Shown here: piece after piece, positions 33,672 to 41,870 of the stretch
Numbering within the stretch: the first letter of the stretch is position 1
How the letters are laid out: the number at the start of each line of letters is the position of its first letter
From: Aquificaceae bacterium
GTDB taxonomy: Bacteria; Aquificota; Aquificia; Aquificales; Aquificaceae
NCBI GenBank assembly: GCA_025057455.1
Contig: JANWWY010000004.1
Coordinates: 1-64,000 of the forward strand
Direction of reading: 5' to 3'
Length of the DNA: 64,000 nt
Translations under genes and position numbers: made by a program
Notes under the pieces: generated by a model
Databases searched by the model: none
Told to the model about the DNA's origin: nothing
The model's input: the letters and a program-made list of their open reading frames with translations, nothing else

Positions 33672-34624
33672 AGCTTTTCGGCGAGGTTCTCACAAAGCTT
33701 TAGGGCGTGTAACGAGGGTGTTTCGTCCGCTATACCTTTCCACGCTATGTCGTAGGCTACGCCGTGGTCTGGTGATGTTCGCACGAAGGGAAGTCCGAGG
33801 GTCATGTTTACTCCTTCTTTGAAGGCAAGCAGTTTAAAGGGTATGAGACCTTGGTCGTGATACATGCAAAGGTGCACATCGTAGTCCCTTTTCAAAAAGG
33901 CACTGTCTGGAGAAAGGGGCCCCTCTACCTTGTAGCCTTCCGCCTTTAGGCTCTCTACCGCTGGGGAGATTTCCCTTACATCCTCATCTCCAATGGCACC
34001 TTTGTCCCCAGCATGGGGGTTTAGACCCAGAACACCAATTATTGGCTCTTTGCCAAAGAACCTTATAAATTCCTTATGTATAAGCTTAACCTTTCTTATT
34101 ATGGCTTCAGTCTTTATCCTCTCTGGAACTTCTCTTATAGGTATGTGCGTCGTAAGGGGAACAACCTTTACAGTTTCTGAATACATGAGCATGGCATAGT
34201 CTTTTACATTACATGCCTGAGCCAGAAACTCAGTTTGCCCTTCGTAAGAAAAGCCAGCCAGTTTTGCCCAAAACTTGTTTATGGGCATGGTAAGAAGACC
34301 TTCTATTTTTCCATAGACAGCGTCCACTACAGCCCTTCCTAAGTAAGCCACCGCTACCTTCCCAGAGGTTATGGAGGGTAAAGGTCTATCCGTTTCGCTT
34401 ATGTCAAGGTCCGCCACGTATACGCCCGGTCCTTTAACTTCTTCCACCGTGTATATTTCTTTGGCTTCAAGGTCTACCCCAAACTCCCTTTTAGCGGCTT
34501 CTAATATTTTCTTTTCTCCGTATAGGATGTAAGCCTTCTTTGGGTCAAAATGTCTGTAGATTTTCAATATAAGCTCTGGACCAATACCCGCAGGGTCTCC
34601 TATGGTAATGCCTATTTTAACCAT
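33662..34624 (-). CDS. pdxA: 4-hydroxythreonine-4-phosphate dehydrogenase
   Basis: PdxA oxidises 4-phosphohydroxy-L-threonine in DXP-dependent pyridoxal phosphate synthesis. Recognisable blocks are ITIGDPAGIGPEL at the N-terminus, TMPINK, GHTEFLA-like GQTEFLAQ, LGLNPHAGD and the metal-site YHDQGLIPFK and RTSPDHG. The 320-residue length is normal. The start ATG 34624 is 14 nt from a minus-strand TATTAT and lacks a ribosome binding site. It is divergent from purS. Confidence 0.96.
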   Translation of the reverse strand: MVKIGITIGDPAGIGPELILKIYRHFDPKKAYILYGEKKILEAAKREFGVDLEAKEIYTVEEVKGPGVYVADLDISETDRPLPSITSGKVAVAYLGRAVVDAVYGKIEGLLTMPINKFWAKLAGFSYEGQTEFLAQACNVKDYAMLMYSETVKVVPLTTHIPIREVPERIKTEAIIRKVKLIHKEFIRFFGKEPIIGVLGLNPHAGDKGAIGDEDVREISPAVESLKAEGYKVEGPLSPDSAFLKRDYDVHLCMYHDQGLIPFKLLAFKEGVNMTLGLPFVRTSPDHGVAYDIAWKGIADETPSLHALKLCENLAEKLCQ

Positions 34625-34637
34625 GGTGCTAAAATGA

Positions 34638-34644
34638 TATAATA
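34638..34644. promoter_or_regulatory. overlapping divergent -10 boxes of pdxA and purS
   Basis: The word ATATAATA reads as TATAAT on the plus strand (34638-34643, preceded by TGA as extended -10) and TATTAT on the minus strand (34639-34644). Only 29 bp separate the two start codons, so both mRNAs would have leaders of a few nucleotides and the two polymerases must compete. Confidence 0.55.
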
Positions 34645-34653
34645 CCCACGATC

Positions 34654-34866
34654 ATGAAGGTAAGAGTTCTTATACTTCCAAGAAGAGGGCTCCTTGACCC
34701 AGAAGGTAGGGCTGTTAAGGAAATGCTTCAGGACGAGGGGTTTCCTGTTAGAGATGTTAAGGTAGGGAAAGTCGTGGAACTGGATGTGGAAGAGGGTACT
34801 GACATAAGAGCCATAGCGGAAAAATACTTAGTTAACCCTCTCGTAGAGGAGTACATAATAGAATGA
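34654..34866 (+). CDS. purS: phosphoribosylformylglycinamidine synthase subunit PurS
   Basis: The 70-residue protein matches PurS: ILPRRGLLDPEGRAV at the N-terminus and KYLVNPLVEEYIIE at the C-terminus. PurS joins PurQ and the small PurL in the three-protein FGAM synthase that converts FGAR to FGAM in purine synthesis. It overlaps purQ by ATGA, as expected. purL is not in the window. Confidence 0.95.
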   Translation: MKVRVLILPRRGLLDPEGRAVKEMLQDEGFPVRDVKVGKVVELDVEEGTDIRAIAEKYLVNPLVEEYIIE

Positions 34867-35543
34867 GGTTTGCGGTCTGCGTTTTTCCGGGTTCTAACTG
34901 TGATTATGATACGTACTACGTCATAAGGGACCTTTTAGGGCAGGAAGTTAGGTTTGTTGACCATCATACCCACAAGCTCTCTGGATTTGACTGTGTGGTT
35001 ATACCGGGGGGTTTTTCCTTTGGTGACTACCTTAGGGCTGGAGTGCTTGCCAGCAAGACGCCTCTTGGAAACGCCATAGTGGAATTTGCTCAAAGGGGTG
35101 GCCTTGTACTGGGTATATGCAACGGCTTTCAAATACTAACAGAGCTTCATCTTCTTCCTGGAGCCCTTCTTAGGAACGAGAGCATGAGATTTCTCTGCAA
35201 GGATGTCTACCTTACGGTGGAGAACAGCTCCTTACCCTTTACGAAAAAGTTTGAAAGGGGTGAGGTAATAAGACTACCTATAGCTCATGGAGAGGGCAGG
35301 TACTATGTGCTACAAGAAGACCTCAAGCTTATGGAGGAAAGGGGACAAATAGTTTTAAGGTACTGCGATGAAGAGGGCAAGGTTGGTCCCGATTCAAACC
35401 CCAACGGCTCGGTAGCAAATATAGCGGGCGTGTGTAACAAAGAGGGAAATGTTTTTGGTCTTATGCCTCATCCAGAAAGGGCTTGCGAAGACCTTCTTGG
35501 CTATAGGGATGGCTTACTCCTATGGCACTCCTTGCTTGCTTGA
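34863..35543 (+). CDS. purQ: phosphoribosylformylglycinamidine synthase, glutaminase subunit
   Basis: A class I glutamine amidotransferase of 226 residues that releases ammonia for PurL. It starts FAVCVFPGSNCDYDTYY, has the nucleophile in LVLGICNGFQILTEL (Cys about residue 86) and the His-Glu of the triad in FGLMPHPERA. Length is typical of the stand-alone subunit. It is translationally coupled to purS by an ATGA overlap; the following MCE gene starts 15 nt after its stop. Confidence 0.96.
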   Translation: MRFAVCVFPGSNCDYDTYYVIRDLLGQEVRFVDHHTHKLSGFDCVVIPGGFSFGDYLRAGVLASKTPLGNAIVEFAQRGGLVLGICNGFQILTELHLLPGALLRNESMRFLCKDVYLTVENSSLPFTKKFERGEVIRLPIAHGEGRYYVLQEDLKLMEERGQIVLRYCDEEGKVGPDSNPNGSVANIAGVCNKEGNVFGLMPHPERACEDLLGYRDGLLLWHSLLA

Positions 35544-35558
35544 GACTATAATTAAGAC

Positions 35559-37130
35559 ATGAAGTTTTCTAACGAAGCTAAGGTGGGTTTTCTTGTCCTT
35601 CTGTTTTCCCTTGGCTTTGCCTTCCTCATAATCACCTTTGGTGAGGTGCCTTTCCTTAAGCCTGGGGTGAAGACCTATAGGGTTTACTTTGACAATGTGG
35701 CAGGACTTAGTGAAGGTGCGGAAGTGAGGGTCGCTGGCATAAAGAGCGGTAAAGTTAAATCTGTCTCCCTAAAGGATGGGAAGGTGGAGGTAGTTTTCGA
35801 GTTGGATAAGGATGTATTGCTCTACAGGGATGCACAGGCTGAGATAGGCACTCTTGGTCTTATGGGAGATAAGTACCTGAACCTACACCCGGGAAGTCCT
35901 CAAGCTGGTATTCTGGAAGAGGGTGGCGTAGTGCCCAAATCCTTAGGCTACGCGGATACAGACAAACTCATAAAGGAAATGACCACCGCCTCTGAAAACA
36001 TGAGGCTCATGGTGGAAAGCTTTCAGCTCATACTTTCAGAAAACAGAGAGGATATAAGAAGGGTTGTTCAAAACCTCGAAGCTCTAAGCCACAACCTCAA
36101 CCTCATAGCCTTAGAAAACAGAGAAGCCTTACGGGGCGCCATCCATAACATAAACCTTTTAGCGTACAACCTAAACAGGACCCTGCCTCAGACCATAGAG
36201 AGTATAGACAGGCTGGCAAAAAATCTTGATGGCATAGCAACGGAAAACCGTCAGGATATAAGGGATACTGTAGCGAACATCAGACAGCTTAGCCAGGACC
36301 TGAAAACTACCCTTCCCACCCTTTCTAAAAACCTCAACGACCTGTCTCAAAACCTCAACACCCTCGTAATGGAAAACAGACAGGATATAAGGGCAACCAC
36401 TGGGAATTTGTCAGAGCTTTCCGCATCCTTAAAAGAGAGCTCTGAAAGGCTCAACCGCATACTGGCGCACATAGAGAAGGGAGAGGGAACCCTCGGTAAG
36501 CTCATAAAGGATGAAGAGCTTTACAGAAACATAGCCTCCGGCACCAAGGTCCTTGGAAAAGCCGGTGAGGTGGCGGAAAAGACAAACCTTTACATAGGCT
36601 TTAGAGGGGAGGTTTACAGGGCTGGGGATTCAAAGGGCGTGCTTACGGTGAGGTTGCAACCAGATGCGGAGAAGTATTACCTTCTTGAGGTTGTAGGCGA
36701 CTCAAGGGGTAGGGTCTACAGAGAGGAGTTCATTCCCAATCAGACGGTTATAAAGAAGGAGTTCAAGCCTGAAATTACACTCCAGTATGCCAGAATCTTT
36801 CCCTTCTTTTTTGGAACACAGTTGGTGCTAAGAGGTGGGCTAAAAGAGTCCACTGGTGGCGTGGGTGCGGACCTGCTCTATTCCAACAGACTTAGCATTA
36901 CCTCCGACCTATGGGACTTTGGGAGAAAGGACAGGCCCAATGAAAGAGACTTAAAACCCAATTTACAGGTAGCCCTAAACTACAAAGTGAGTGGACCCCT
37001 TTATGTAAAGGTTGGGGGTGACGACCTTCTAAATGCGAGGTTCAGAGGTGCCTTTGGTGGCGTTGGCCTGATGTTTACTGACAACGACCTTAAGTATCTC
37101 TTAGGTGGGCTTAGACTTCCCTTGCCATGA
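35559..37130 (+). CDS. MCE/MlaD-family lipid-transfer protein with repeats and barrel-like tail
   Basis: An N-terminal anchor helix (about 8-28) is followed by one MCE domain (about 35-115; YRVYFDNVAGLSEGAEVRVAG), the ring-forming unit of envelope lipid transporters. Residues about 145-310 are a long helical region with four copies of an ENRxxIR unit, spaced 25, 43 and 43 residues. The last 150 residues are beta-rich and end in LPLP, with patterns typical of outer-membrane proteins (VALNYKVSGPLYVKVGGDD). It may bridge inner and outer membranes. No MlaE/MlaF genes are adjacent. It is 15 nt behind purQ. Confidence 0.85.
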   Translation: MKFSNEAKVGFLVLLFSLGFAFLIITFGEVPFLKPGVKTYRVYFDNVAGLSEGAEVRVAGIKSGKVKSVSLKDGKVEVVFELDKDVLLYRDAQAEIGTLGLMGDKYLNLHPGSPQAGILEEGGVVPKSLGYADTDKLIKEMTTASENMRLMVESFQLILSENREDIRRVVQNLEALSHNLNLIALENREALRGAIHNINLLAYNLNRTLPQTIESIDRLAKNLDGIATENRQDIRDTVANIRQLSQDLKTTLPTLSKNLNDLSQNLNTLVMENRQDIRATTGNLSELSASLKESSERLNRILAHIEKGEGTLGKLIKDEELYRNIASGTKVLGKAGEVAEKTNLYIGFRGEVYRAGDSKGVLTVRLQPDAEKYYLLEVVGDSRGRVYREEFIPNQTVIKKEFKPEITLQYARIFPFFFGTQLVLRGGLKESTGGVGADLLYSNRLSITSDLWDFGRKDRPNERDLKPNLQVALNYKVSGPLYVKVGGDDLLNARFRGAFGGVGLMFTDNDLKYLLGGLRLPLP

Positions 37131-37162
37131 AATGAATGAGGATAAATTTATGATAAAGAGCC

Positions 37163-38239
37163 ATGTATGAAGAGCATATTCACAGACTTTACAGCGTGAA
37201 CGCTGGACTTAAAAGGGAAGAAGGTCTTCTTTTGCTAACAGACAACGAGAAAGACTACCTAATGGACTTGATGGAAGAGTTTTTAAGCGTGGCTAAAGCC
37301 GTAGCTACGGATGTAAGGTATTTTATTTACGAGTCTGTGGGCTTGCACGGCAAGGAACCACCAGAAGAGGTTTGGAGGTTAACCTTTGGAGATTTGGCGA
37401 TAGAAAAACTCAAGGAAAGGGGGCTGTTTGACAAGGTTCTTCTAAAGGAAGAGTATTCTGAATCTGAGGTCGTTGAAGTTCTTAAGAATTACGCAGATAG
37501 GGTTCCCCATGTAGTGATAGCATTTCCCTACTATTCAACTACACACACCTCTTACAGGAAAATGCTTACAAATGTTTTCGGTAGTAGATACATAAGTATG
37601 CCCCTGTTTGAACCCGATATGTTTCTTGGTCCTATGAATGTGGATTGGAACTATGTGGCAAGCTTGAGCGTGGACGTGGCGGACATACTCTCAGAGGCTC
37701 AGTGGGTGCACATAAAGGCAGAGGGAACGGACTTAGAGTTTTCCCTTGAAAACAGACAAGGTATAGCGGATACTGGTCTTTTTCACAAAAAGGGTCAGTA
37801 TGGAAACCTACCTGCAGGAGAAGCCTTTGTAGCACCGGTGGAAGATTCTGCCTTTGGAAGGTTAACCATACTTTACGGTCCAGACAGAATGCTAGAAAGA
37901 CCCATCACCTTGAAATTTAAGGATGGCGTTGTTGAAGAAATAGAGGGCTATGACCCTTATAGAAAATACCTTGAGGAGGTTTTCAAAAAATACGACGAAG
38001 CCCGAAGGATTGCGGAATTTGGCGTAGGAACAAACCCAAGGGCAAAGAAGGCTGAGAATGTGTTAGAGGCGGAAAAAATCCTCGGCACTGTGCATGTAGC
38101 CATAGGGGACAATCACTCTTTTGGTGGAAGAAACAAGGTTTCCTTTCACACCGATTATGTGGTTTTTGAACCGCAAGTAACCGTAGGAGGTAAGGGATGG
38201 CAAAAGAAGCTTTTAGAGAAAGGCAGGCTCAGGACCTAA
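37163..38239 (+). CDS. M29-family aminopeptidase (AmpS/aminopeptidase T)
   Basis: The 358-residue protein has the M29 metal-site blocks: NLPAGEAFVAPVEDSAFG, GVGTNP, EAEKILGTVHVAIGDN with a His and Glu ligand, and FHTDYVV as the HxD pair. These dinuclear metal exopeptidases from thermophiles remove N-terminal residues broadly. The N-terminal third is more diverged than in Thermus aminopeptidase T. A second aminopeptidase, pepA, is at 29.4 kb. Its 3' end overlaps the Crp-type regulator by 43 bp. Confidence 0.9.
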   Translation: MYEEHIHRLYSVNAGLKREEGLLLLTDNEKDYLMDLMEEFLSVAKAVATDVRYFIYESVGLHGKEPPEEVWRLTFGDLAIEKLKERGLFDKVLLKEEYSESEVVEVLKNYADRVPHVVIAFPYYSTTHTSYRKMLTNVFGSRYISMPLFEPDMFLGPMNVDWNYVASLSVDVADILSEAQWVHIKAEGTDLEFSLENRQGIADTGLFHKKGQYGNLPAGEAFVAPVEDSAFGRLTILYGPDRMLERPITLKFKDGVVEEIEGYDPYRKYLEEVFKKYDEARRIAEFGVGTNPRAKKAENVLEAEKILGTVHVAIGDNHSFGGRNKVSFHTDYVVFEPQVTVGGKGWQKKLLEKGRLRT

Positions 38240-38916
38240 AGCTTGACATGCTCAAGAAGGTTCATCTTTTTGAAGACCTCTCAGAGGAAGAGCTAAAGGA
38301 AGCTCTCAAATACATGCAGGTAAGGGAGTTTAAAAGGAACGAATACCTTTTCTTTGAGGAGGAGGCAGAGCCAGGTGTTTACATACTGATTGATGGACTT
38401 ATAAAGCTTCTAAAAGAGACACATGACGCTAGGATAGTCATAGTAAGGCTTGTATATCCTGGGGACATATTTGGGTGGATAGAGTGGGGCAGGAGGATGT
38501 CCAGAAACACCTACACTGCAAAGGCTATGATAGACAGCAAAACTCTTTATATATCCAACAAGGATTTTATAAACTTAGCCATAAAACAACCAGCCATAGC
38601 GGTCAAGATGACCTGCGAAGCTACATCTCTTTTGCTCCACAGCTACGAGACTCTAAAAAGTATAGCGGGTGGAAAGGTGGAGGAAAGGATAGCAAAGGTC
38701 TTGCTCGAGATAGCAGACCGTATAGGTAAAAAATACGAAGATGTAATAGTTATAGATGCCCCCCTAACAAGGCTTGATATAGCGGAGATGACGGGCACCA
38801 CTGTAGAAACAACCATAAGGGTAATGAGCAAATGGAAAAAGCAAGGCATAATAAACGCTGAAAGGGGATACATAGAAATAATAAAGAGAAGAGAACTTGA
38901 AAGGCTTGCAGTATGA
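38197..38916 (+). CDS. Crp/Fnr-family transcription regulator
   Basis: Residues about 25-140 form a cyclic-nucleotide-binding-type beta roll (VYILIDGLIKLL; VYPGDIFGW) and about 165-225 a winged helix with LTRLDIAEMTGTTVETTIRVMSKWKKQGI. It lacks the Cys cluster of FNR, so direct oxygen sensing through an Fe-S cluster is unlikely; the effector is unknown. GTAGGAGGTAAGGG precedes ATG 38197, inside the aminopeptidase gene. The TTAAGCATAT-type palindromes at 15.8 and 26.9 kb could be sites of some regulator, but no link to this one is shown. Its TGA stop overlaps the end of the opposite tRNA-Lys. Confidence 0.9.
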   Translation: MAKEAFRERQAQDLKLDMLKKVHLFEDLSEEELKEALKYMQVREFKRNEYLFFEEEAEPGVYILIDGLIKLLKETHDARIVIVRLVYPGDIFGWIEWGRRMSRNTYTAKAMIDSKTLYISNKDFINLAIKQPAIAVKMTCEATSLLLHSYETLKSIAGGKVEERIAKVLLEIADRIGKKYEDVIVIDAPLTRLDIAEMTGTTVETTIRVMSKWKKQGIINAERGYIEIIKRRELERLAV

Positions 38917-38986
38917 GCCGGGCGGGAGTCGAACCCGCGACCCACGGATTAAAAGTCCGTTGCTCTGCCGACTGAGCTACCGGCTC
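38914..38986 (-). tRNA. tRNA-Lys (anticodon TTT)
   Basis: Acceptor GAGCCGG/CCGGCTC, D arm GCTC/GAGC, anticodon stem ACGGA/TCCGT with loop CTTTTAA (anticodon TTT), T arm GCGGG/CCCGC with TTCGACT, discriminator A, 73 nt, CCA not encoded. It has its own strong promoter. The 3 bases at the 3' end overlap the stop codon of the convergent regulator gene. Confidence 0.98.
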
Positions 38987-38998
38987 TCAAGTTTTATC

Positions 38999-39027
38999 AT
39001 TATAACATTTTGCAAATGCTCAGTCAA
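38999..39027 (-). promoter_or_regulatory. promoter of tRNA-Lys
   Basis: On the minus strand TTGACT and TATAAT are exactly 17 nt apart, with TATAAT ending 12 nt before the tRNA. The -35 covers the stop codon of glmU. Confidence 0.7.
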
Positions 39028-40405
39028 GAAGCTTTTCTTTGCCCTTACCCTTCAAAAATCTTAATTCAGGCCTGCTTATGGCAAGGTCTCCATCTGGCAC
39101 ATCCTTGGTAATCACAGAACCACCGGCAACGAAGGAGTAGCTACCAATTTTTACCGGCGCAACTATGAGGGAATTACTACCTATAAAAGCCCCCTTTCCC
39201 ACATAGCTTGAGTGTTTTCTTTTGCCGTCAAAGTTAGCGAACACAACACCAGCCCCCACATTAACACCATCCTCAATGGTAGCATCTCCTATGTAGCTAA
39301 GATGTTTAGCCTTTACATCTATGCCTAAGAAGGATTTTTTTACCTCCACAAAGTTACCCACGTGGCTCTTACCACCTATTAGGCTTCCATCTCTCACATG
39401 GGCAAAGGGTCCAACTATTGCCTGGGACTTTATGTGGGAGTTTTTCACAACAGAGTAGGCTTCTATAGTAGCACCGTCCTCTACCACCGCATTTTCTAAA
39501 ATGCTACCCTTTCCAACTACCACGCCCCTTCCAAGCCTTGTGCTTCCCCTCAGCATAACATCGGGGAATATCTCTACATCTCCCTCTAAGACCACATCGG
39601 GTTCTATCCATATGCTCTCTGGCTGGTGGATTGTATTGCCCTTATGCGCCCACTCCTGAAGTATCCTAAGTCTTATTATGTTTTCAGCCACTCCAAGCTC
39701 CCACCTGCTGTTTACGCCAAATATCTCCGTTGGGTCCTCCGCCAGAAAGCTCCTAACCCTGTACCCTAATTGGTGCATTATCCTAAAAACCTCCGTCAGG
39801 TAAACCTCCCCAGTGGCTGGGCTTGGACTGACCTTAAAGAGGGTTTCAAGCAGATGAGGGCAGTAGAAGAGATACACTCCACCGTTCACCTCCCTTATAA
39901 GCCTTTCCTCAAGGCTTGCATCCTTTTCCTCAACTACTTTTATTACGTTCCCCTCGTTATCCTTTACTATCCTTCCATAACCCGTAGGGTCTGGCAGTTG
40001 TGCGGACAGTAGCAAGGCACTTAGCCTTATACCTTCGTAATCTTCTACTATATGTAGGTATCTTTGCATGTTCTTTATGGTCTGAGCCTTTACGAGGGGT
40101 GAGTCTCCGTTCATAACTAAGAGATATCCGTCAAAATCTCTCCAAAAATCCACTGCGGAAAGCACCGCATCACCCGTTCCACCTTTGGGGTTTGATTGAT
40201 AAAAGTAGGCATAAGCATCTCCAAAGTATTCTTTTATTTCCTCCGCTTTGTATCCCACCACCAAGGCAATTTCAGAAATGTTGAGGTCTTTTATGGTTTT
40301 CAGCACGTACCATAGCATGGGCTTGCCAAGAAGGGAATGCATAACCTTTGGCTTTTCGCTTCTAAACCTCGTGCCAAGACCGGCGGAGAGAACAAGGGCT
40401 CGCAT
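39020..40405 (-). CDS. glmU: bifunctional N-acetylglucosamine-1-P uridylyltransferase / glucosamine-1-P acetyltransferase
   Basis: GlmU makes UDP-GlcNAc for peptidoglycan and lipid A. The N-terminal uridylyltransferase has LSAGLGTRFRSEKPKVMH, GGTGDAVLSA and MNGDSPLV. From about residue 250 the left-handed beta-helix of hexapeptide repeats carries the acetyltransferase, with GNFVEVKKS, HLSYIGDA and VGAGVVFANFDG. The 461-residue length is full. It is 9 nt downstream of lpxA, whose substrate it supplies. Confidence 0.97.
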   Translation of the reverse strand: MRALVLSAGLGTRFRSEKPKVMHSLLGKPMLWYVLKTIKDLNISEIALVVGYKAEEIKEYFGDAYAYFYQSNPKGGTGDAVLSAVDFWRDFDGYLLVMNGDSPLVKAQTIKNMQRYLHIVEDYEGIRLSALLLSAQLPDPTGYGRIVKDNEGNVIKVVEEKDASLEERLIREVNGGVYLFYCPHLLETLFKVSPSPATGEVYLTEVFRIMHQLGYRVRSFLAEDPTEIFGVNSRWELGVAENIIRLRILQEWAHKGNTIHQPESIWIEPDVVLEGDVEIFPDVMLRGSTRLGRGVVVGKGSILENAVVEDGATIEAYSVVKNSHIKSQAIVGPFAHVRDGSLIGGKSHVGNFVEVKKSFLGIDVKAKHLSYIGDATIEDGVNVGAGVVFANFDGKRKHSSYVGKGAFIGSNSLIVAPVKIGSYSFVAGGSVITKDVPDGDLAISRPELRFLKGKGKEKLLD

Positions 40406-40414
40406 GGAAATATT

Positions 40415-41206
40415 TTAACCTCTGCCGGCGTCCCTTGCCACACCCCTCTTGGAAGTTTGGATAAATTCCACCAATTTTTTGACTTCCTCTACATCTATGT
40501 ATTCTTTGAGAAGCATTTCTATGGCTTGAACCCTCAGCATACCGCTCCTGAAAAGTATTTTGTAGGCTCTTTTGAGAATTTTGATGGTTTGCGGTGAAAA
40601 GCCTCTTCTTTCCAGCCCTACGGTGTTTATACCATAAAGGCGCGCATGCTGACCTGAGGCTATAGTATAGGGTGGAACATCAAGAGAAACACCAGAAAGA
40701 CCACCTACCATAGCATAAGCACCTACCCTAGCCCATTGATGCACTGCGGAGAGTCCGCCTATGAAGGCATACTCCCCTACCTCCACATGACCCCCAAGTG
40801 TAGCACAGTTGGCCATGATGACGCCCCTTTTTACCGTGCAGTCGTGTGCCACATGCGAGTATGCCATGAGCATAACATCGTCTTCCACTAAGGTTTTCAT
40901 ACTTCCTATGGCTGTGCCCCTGTGTATGGTGGCATACTCTCTTATGATTACCCTGTTGCCTATTATCACTTGGCTCTCCTCCCCAGAGTACTTCAGGTGC
41001 TGAGGTTCCTCCCCTATAATCGCACCGTCGTATATCTTACAGTTTTCACCTATGCTTACCGTGCCCCTTATGGATACTCTCGCACCTATCTTAGTTCCTT
41101 TTCCTATTTTTATCTTACCAGATATAACCGTGTGGGGACCTATTTCTACATCTTCTCCCAACTCTAAATCCCCAGTGATTACCGCCGTTGGATGTATCTT
41201 TGCCAT
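40415..41206 (-). CDS. lpxA: UDP-N-acetylglucosamine acyltransferase
   Basis: LpxA starts lipid A synthesis by acylating UDP-GlcNAc. The 263-residue protein has a left-handed beta-helix of hexapeptide repeats from HPTAVITGDLELGEDVEIGP onward, the catalytic His in LMAYSHVAHDC and the typical GLSGVSLDVPPYTIASGQHARLYGINTVGLERRGF ending. It confirms an LPS-type outer membrane. It starts 1 nt after the pncC stop and leads into glmU, so the operon couples sugar-nucleotide supply with lipid A. Confidence 0.97.
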   Translation of the reverse strand: MAKIHPTAVITGDLELGEDVEIGPHTVISGKIKIGKGTKIGARVSIRGTVSIGENCKIYDGAIIGEEPQHLKYSGEESQVIIGNRVIIREYATIHRGTAIGSMKTLVEDDVMLMAYSHVAHDCTVKRGVIMANCATLGGHVEVGEYAFIGGLSAVHQWARVGAYAMVGGLSGVSLDVPPYTIASGQHARLYGINTVGLERRGFSPQTIKILKRAYKILFRSGMLRVQAIEMLLKEYIDVEEVKKLVEFIQTSKRGVARDAGRG

Positions 41207-41207
41207 T

Positions 41208-41870
41208 TTACAGCTCCATAAGATACTGTCTTAGCATTTCAAGAGCCCACTGCGTAGCCATAAAACGGTTTTCGTTTCTAGTTCCACTAAAGAGAAATTT
41301 TCTAACTAAAACCTCCCTGTCTGTTGCCAAAGCTATGTAGGTAAGACCTACAGGCTTTTCTAATGTGGCTCCACTGGGGCCAGATATACCAGTTATGGCA
41401 AGAGCTATGTCCGCATCGGTCTCCTCTAAGGCTCCCACAGCCATTTGCCTGCATACCTCCTCTGAGACGGCACCAAACCTATTAATAGCCTCTTCTTCTA
41501 CGCTTAGAAGCTTTGTCTTTAGCTCGTTGGCATACACCACAAACCCACCCACATAGTAGGCGGATGAACCTGGTACGTTTACAACTCTTGCGGAAAGAAG
41601 TCCACCCGTGCAACTCTCCGCAGTTGCCAGCTTAACCCCCCTCTCCTTTAAGAGTCTTCCTACAACCTCCTCCATGTCTTCCTTTCCTACAGCATAGACA
41701 AACTGTCGGTATTTTTCCAAGAATTCCTCAAGCTCTTCCTCGGTATTTAGAAAAACATCCAATCCACCCACCCATCTGGTGTATTTGTATCCCTCTATGT
41801 CTTCCAGGCCTATTGTTCTCACCAAGTATCCTTCCCATTCCTTTATATCCTCGCAGATGCCCACCCTCAT
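41208..41870 (-). CDS. pncC: CinA C-terminal amidohydrolase (PncC-like) with short KH-like N-terminus
   Basis: Residues about 68-218 are a CinA C-terminal domain, the nicotinamide-nucleotide amidase that recycles NMN to NaMN: TAESCTGGLLSARVVNVPGSSAYYVGG with the nucleophile Ser, GAVSEEV, and ITGISGPSGATLEKPVGL. The first 65 residues (YLVRTIGLEDIEG) resemble the KH-like middle domain of full CinA. The MoCF-like N-terminal domain of CinA is missing. It overlaps the upstream gene by ATGA and is 1 nt from lpxA. Confidence 0.87.
   Translation of the reverse strand: MRVGICEDIKEWEGYLVRTIGLEDIEGYKYTRWVGGLDVFLNTEEELEEFLEKYRQFVYAVGKEDMEEVVGRLLKERGVKLATAESCTGGLLSARVVNVPGSSAYYVGGFVVYANELKTKLLSVEEEAINRFGAVSEEVCRQMAVGALEETDADIALAITGISGPSGATLEKPVGLTYIALATDREVLVRKFLFSGTRNENRFMATQWALEMLRQYLMEL

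Noticed and set aside
38197-38916. FNR-type oxygen sensor
   Set aside because: The protein lacks the N-terminal Cys cluster needed for an Fe-S centre; only Crp-type assignment is supported.
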